The notes under the pieces: generated by a model
What the model was told of the DNA's origin: nothing
The model's input: the letters and a program-made list of their open reading frames with translations, nothing else
The model's database searches: none
Translations under genes and position numbers: made by a program
Shown here: positions 60,482 to 64,000 of the stretch, piece after piece
Layout of the letters: each line of letters starts with the position of its first letter
Position numbering within the stretch: position 1 is the stretch's first letter
Origin: Parapusillimonas sp013416435
GTDB lineage: Bacteria; Pseudomonadota; Gammaproteobacteria; Burkholderiales; Burkholderiaceae_B
Assembly: GCF_052180245.1 (NCBI RefSeq)
Contig: NZ_CP197474.1
Coordinates: 3,968,001-4,032,000 of the forward strand
DNA length: 64,000 nucleotides
Direction: 5' to 3'

Positions 60482-62977
60482 ATGGCTTCATATTCTGATC
60501 CGGCGCGTGGACGGCATCGTTCGCGGGTGGGTGCGCGCGGTCTGCTTGCCACTCTGGTCCACGGGGCGCTGTGCGCCGGCCTGGTGCTGAGTGCGTCGAC
60601 AACCACCAAGCCGGCGGGCGCTCAAGGGCAAACGCAGGAACAGGTCCTGCGCAGCTACGACATTCCCGCCGGGCCGCTCGGCACCGTGCTCAATCAGTTT
60701 GCGCAGGCGGCGGGCGTCGAACTGTCCGCCGCTTCAGCGCTGACACAGGGCAAGCGCAGCGAGGGCCTGCACGGGCGTTTTTCCGTACCGGACGGACTCA
60801 TGCGGATCGTGCAGGGCCAAGGCTTGCAGGTCATTCAGGGGCGCAGCGGCGCCTACTCGCTCAGAGCCATCCCGGCTTCCTCCGGAAATGCGTCCGGCGT
60901 GTCGGCCCTGTCACCCATAACCGTCACGACCCAGGCCGAAAACGCCTACGGCCCAGTACCCGGCATGACGGCGGAACGCAGCGCCACCGCCACCAAGACC
61001 GACACGCCCATACTGGAAGCGCCACAGACCATCAGCGTGGTCACCCGCGATCAGGTCGAAATGCAAGGTGCCCAGACTGTGAACCAGGCGGTCGCCTATA
61101 CCCCGGGCGTGATCGCGGCATTTGGCGGAACCGACAGCCGCTACGACGTCGTGATGGCACGCGGCGGCCTGTTCGTGCGCCAGTATCTGGACGGCATCGT
61201 GCTGCCCTTCAGCGCCTACAGCGTCTCGGTGCCCCAGTTCGATCCCTACATGCTGGAGCGCCTGGAAATCCTGCAAGGGCCTTCGTCGGGGCCGTTCGGG
61301 CAGACCACGCCGGGCGGCATTCTGAACATGGTCAGCCGGCGCCCGCAAGCCGACGCGCGGCACGAGCTGTGGCTGCAGGGCGGCAATCTGCATACGGGCA
61401 AGCTTGCTTTCGATTCCACCGGCGCCCTGGACGCCGAAGAAAAATTTCTTTACCGCATCACCGGGCTGGTGAAGACCGCCGACGGCATGGCGGACTATTC
61501 CGAAGAGAAACGCAAATTGATCGCGCCCAGCTTCACCTGGCGCCCTTCCGCCGATACTTCGCTGACGCTGCTGACCCACTACCAGCATGACAAGGTCATT
61601 CCCCAGTACCAGGGCCTGCCGGCCAGGGGCACGCTGCGCTACAACCCCAACGGCACCTTGCCGCGTACGCGCTTTTCCGGTGAACCATCGCATGAGGGAA
61701 TGGATCGCAAGCAGTATGCGGTAGGGTATGCCTTCGAACATCGCTTCAACAATACCTGGTCGGTGCGCCAGAACCTGCGCTACACCCATGTGGACATCGA
61801 TGCGCGCGGCACGCCCGGCTATGCTCTTGCCCCCGACGAGCGCACCCTGAGCCGGGTCGCGACGCAAGGCCTGGGCAAAGGCAGCATCCTGGGAATCGAT
61901 ACCCAGGCGCAAGCGGATTTTTCAACCGGCGCGCTCGAGCACACCTTGTTGCTGGGGCTGGATTACGTAAAGCAACGGGACGACTATCGCTTTGCGTCCG
62001 CTCCGGTTGCCTCCATAGACTTGTACGACCCCGTGTATGGCATCGATATCCCGGATCTGATCCCACGCATCAGCACGCCGCAGACCATGCACCAGACCGG
62101 CATATACATGCAGGACCAGATACGGACGGGAGGATGGGTACTGACGGTGGGCGGCCGATATGATCGCGCCGATGCCGATACCGAAAACCGGACGGCCCGG
62201 AGCACGACTCCCCGCCGGGACGAGGCCTTTACGGGGCGCCTGGGCGTCAATTACGTATTCGACAGCGGCATAGCGCCCTATGCCAGTTACTCGACCTCCT
62301 TCGAGCCTGTGGGCGGCACCGATTTCGCGGGCAAGCCTTTCAAGCCCATGACAGGGGAACAGTTCGAAGTGGGCGTGAAATACCAGCCCAAAGGCTCCGA
62401 TACGCTCGTCACCTTGTCGGCATTCCAGCTTACGCAGAAAAACATGCTGACTACGGACCCTCTGCCCGGACACGAATTCTTCAGTACGCAAACGGGCGAG
62501 GTACGCTCGCAAGGCTTCAACCTGGAAGCCAGGGCGCGACTCTGGAAAAATACGGACATCATCGGCGCCTACGCTTACACCCGCTCGAAAATCACCAAGG
62601 CGAATCCCAATGCGACGGGGGTATCGTTGGAAGGACTGCCTCTGCCCAGGGTGCCGCGCCACATGGCATCGCTCTGGGTCAATCACGACCTGGACCATAT
62701 CGGCCTGGACGGGCTGTCGGTGGGCGCGGGTATCCGGTACATCGGCGCCAACTACGCGGACTCAGCAGCGAGCATTCGACTGCCTGCCAATACCCTGTGG
62801 GATGCGGCCATCCATTACGACCTGGGCAAGGCCAACGCCAGCCTGAGCGGCTTCAAACTGTCGTTGACAGCGGCAAACCTGAGCGATCGCCAATATGTCA
62901 ACTATTGCCTGAATGAACTCCAATGCTTCTATGGGCAAGGCAGGACCGTGCTGCTGAATCTGCGCAAGCAATGGTAA
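60482..62977 (+). CDS. TonB-dependent siderophore receptor with signalling domain
   Basis: An 831-residue outer-membrane receptor. Signal region, then a secretin/TonB short N-terminal (STN) domain (~55-110; YDIPAGPLGTVLNQFAQAAG) that contacts FecR, a plug (~155-270; ILEAPQTISVVTRDQVEMQG and GPSSGPFGQTTPGGILNMVS), and a 22-strand barrel that ends with the C-terminal aromatic FYGQGRTVLLNLRKQW. It looks like FpvA/FhuE-type hydroxamate or ferric-siderophore receptors. The start at 60482 has AGAGGA upstream; an ATG 18 bases earlier is possible. With the sigma factor broken, expression may rest on Fur alone or another sigma. Confidence 0.93.
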   Translation: MASYSDPARGRHRSRVGARGLLATLVHGALCAGLVLSASTTTKPAGAQGQTQEQVLRSYDIPAGPLGTVLNQFAQAAGVELSAASALTQGKRSEGLHGRFSVPDGLMRIVQGQGLQVIQGRSGAYSLRAIPASSGNASGVSALSPITVTTQAENAYGPVPGMTAERSATATKTDTPILEAPQTISVVTRDQVEMQGAQTVNQAVAYTPGVIAAFGGTDSRYDVVMARGGLFVRQYLDGIVLPFSAYSVSVPQFDPYMLERLEILQGPSSGPFGQTTPGGILNMVSRRPQADARHELWLQGGNLHTGKLAFDSTGALDAEEKFLYRITGLVKTADGMADYSEEKRKLIAPSFTWRPSADTSLTLLTHYQHDKVIPQYQGLPARGTLRYNPNGTLPRTRFSGEPSHEGMDRKQYAVGYAFEHRFNNTWSVRQNLRYTHVDIDARGTPGYALAPDERTLSRVATQGLGKGSILGIDTQAQADFSTGALEHTLLLGLDYVKQRDDYRFASAPVASIDLYDPVYGIDIPDLIPRISTPQTMHQTGIYMQDQIRTGGWVLTVGGRYDRADADTENRTARSTTPRRDEAFTGRLGVNYVFDSGIAPYASYSTSFEPVGGTDFAGKPFKPMTGEQFEVGVKYQPKGSDTLVTLSAFQLTQKNMLTTDPLPGHEFFSTQTGEVRSQGFNLEARARLWKNTDIIGAYAYTRSKITKANPNATGVSLEGLPLPRVPRHMASLWVNHDLDHIGLDGLSVGAGIRYIGANYADSAASIRLPANTLWDAAIHYDLGKANASLSGFKLSLTAANLSDRQYVNYCLNELQCFYGQGRTVLLNLRKQW

Positions 62978-63092
62978 TGCGCGCCTGTTCATGGACTTTT
63001 CGCCGTAGGCCCCTTTATACTCGCTCCATATAGGGGCGCCATGAACCGCCCCCAGTCATTGCATCAACCGCTTCAATCATCTGGAGGGCGCC

Positions 63093-64000
63093 ATGGTCAA
63101 CATGAGCCGGCGGCAATTCTTCAAGGTGACAGGTACGACGTTGGCAAGCTCCAGCCTGGCATTGCTGGGCGCGGCTCCTGCTCCGGCCTTGGCCGAAGTC
63201 CGCCAATACAAGCTGGCGCGGATGAAGGAAACGCGCAATACCTGTCCATACTGTTCCGTGGCCTGCGGCGTACTGATGTACAGTCTGGGCGACGGCGCGA
63301 AAAATGCGCATCCGCGCATCGTGCATATCGAGGGCGATCCCGACCACCCCGTGAATCGGGGCACGCTCTGTCCCAAGGGGGCTGGCCTGACCGATTTCAT
63401 CAACAGCCCCCATCGACTCAAATACCCCGAATACCGCGCCCCAGGCTCCGACAAATGGGAACGCATTTCCTGGGACGACGCGCTCGACCGCATTTCCCGG
63501 CTGCTTAAAGACGACAGGGACGCCAATTTCATCGAACGCAGCGACGACGGAAAAACGGTCAACCGGTGGCTGACCACCGGCATGCTGGCGGCATCGGCCA
63601 GTTCCAATGAAGTCGCCTACATCACGCACAAGGTATTCCGCAGTTTCGGCGCACTGGCGTTCGACAACCAGGCTCGTGTCTGACACGGCCCGACGGTGGC
63701 AGGTCTTGCCCCGACGTTTGGCCGAGGAGCGATGACGAACCATTGGGTCGACATCAAGAACGCGGACATCATCCTGATCATGGGCGGAAATGCCGCCGAG
63801 GCGCACCCTTGCGGCTTCAAGTGGGTTACCGAAGCCAAGGCGCACAACAAGGCCAAGCTGGTCGTCGTCGACCCGCGCTTCACGCGCTCGGCCTCCGTTG
63901 CGGACTTCTACGCGCCCATACGCACGGGCACCGACATCGTCTTCCTGGGCGGGGTCATACGCTACCTGCTGGAAAACGACAAGATCCAGCACGAATACGT
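63093..64000 (+). CDS. fdnG: formate dehydrogenase-N major subunit, selenocysteine-containing, 3' end outside window
   Basis: Molybdopterin, periplasmic Tat-exported formate dehydrogenase. A twin-Arg signal (MSRRQFFKVTG) is followed by the 4Fe-4S ligands C51, C54, C58 (NTCPYCSVACGV) and C93 (GTLCPKG). At 63681-63683 an in-frame TGA stands in NQARV-U-HGPTVAGLAPTFG, exactly where FdnG/FdoG has selenocysteine (U197). The same frame continues through NHWVDIKNADIILIMGGNAA to the window end. An ATG three codons later is a possible start; GGAGG favours 63093. fdn/fdo beta and gamma subunits should follow. Confidence 0.94.
63681..63722 (+). promoter_or_regulatory. SECIS hairpin for UGA decoding
   Basis: Directly after the TGA comes CACGGCCCGACGGTGGCAGG and then TCTTGCCCCGACG. 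The apical part GGTGGCAGGTCTTGCCCC folds like the SelB-binding loop of E. coli fdnG/fdhF (GCAGGTCTGC). This explains why the TGA is read as selenocysteine and implies selA, selB, selC and selD elsewhere in the genome. Confidence 0.88.

Noticed and set aside
63093..63683. A truncated formate dehydrogenase ending at TGA
   Set aside because: The frame continues with full homology after the TGA, the position is the known selenocysteine site, and a SECIS hairpin follows.
1..64000. CRISPR arrays, rRNA genes or prophage structural genes
   Set aside because: No regularly spaced short repeats, no ribosomal RNA sequence and no capsid, tail or terminase proteins were seen.

Overview
The window reads as chromosomal DNA of a high-GC betaproteobacterium of the Burkholderiales, most likely Alcaligenaceae (Bordetella / Achromobacter / Pusillimonas type). 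The evidence is three tricarboxylate-receptor (TctC/Bug) binding proteins, a thiC whose protein is very close to the Bordetella type as I remember it, many small catabolic operons with LysR/GntR/RpiR regulators, and a selenocysteine formate dehydrogenase. The genus cannot be fixed from sequence alone.

Layout. (1) 1-8640 is a decayed accessory region at the 3' part of a tRNA-Leu(CAA) gene. It holds an AbiEii-type toxin cut by the window edge, two diverged copies of one tyrosine integrase, a scrap of a third integrase, a C-terminally cut P-loop ATPase, a Fic remnant, a ParE/RelE-type toxin-antitoxin pair, a truncated P4-type integrase, a perfect 29-bp inverted repeat and an S24-peptidase remnant. 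(2) 8727-10808 is thiC with a TPP riboswitch. (3) 10888-13028 mixes pseudogenes (flavin monooxygenase, Crp/Fnr regulator) with a RidA-like gene and a class A beta-lactamase. (4) 13064-20606 is a complete erythronate catabolic and TRAP uptake locus: otnK, otnC, otnI, dctP, denD, dctQ, dctM and a GntR/FCD regulator. (5) 20607-31282 carries decayed remnants, a PhoD-like phosphatase, a CocE-type lipoprotein hydrolase, an iron-type dehydrogenase, a TauD pseudogene, two TctC proteins and an FMN hydroxyacid dehydrogenase. (6) 31404-34061 is a metal locus under a 20-bp Zur-like palindrome: His-rich ZnuA-like protein, DUF1007, NicO-type transporter. (7) 34084-39110 holds housekeeping and unknown genes (DUF488, phosphoribosyltransferase, DUF6880, PRC-barrel, TapT, LysR). 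(8) 39216-43418 is an amide/imide hydrolysis operon with its own TctC. (9) 43494-49983 holds a PLD-family protein with a Gly/Ser insert, DUF1428, an LprI-like protein and an RpiR / binding protein / Ntn-asparaginase cluster. (10) 50004-51668 is a complete IS with 8-bp target repeats next to arfB. (11) 52124-58495 (minus) is an eight-gene metal-ABC operon with PepSY and two binding proteins, one of which seems to lack metal ligands. It diverges from a Fur-boxed sigma (broken by a nonsense codon) / FecR / TonB-receptor set at 58873-62977. (12) 63093-64000 is the start of a selenocysteine formate dehydrogenase with its SECIS hairpin.

Several loci work as units. The otn/den genes turn erythronate, imported by the TRAP proteins, into dihydroxyacetone phosphate. 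The Zur-boxed and PepSY-ABC loci look like two separate metal-acquisition systems. Much of the rest shows decay: at least eight gene remnants, some keeping only their two ends, which suggests a genome with active mobile DNA and ongoing gene loss.
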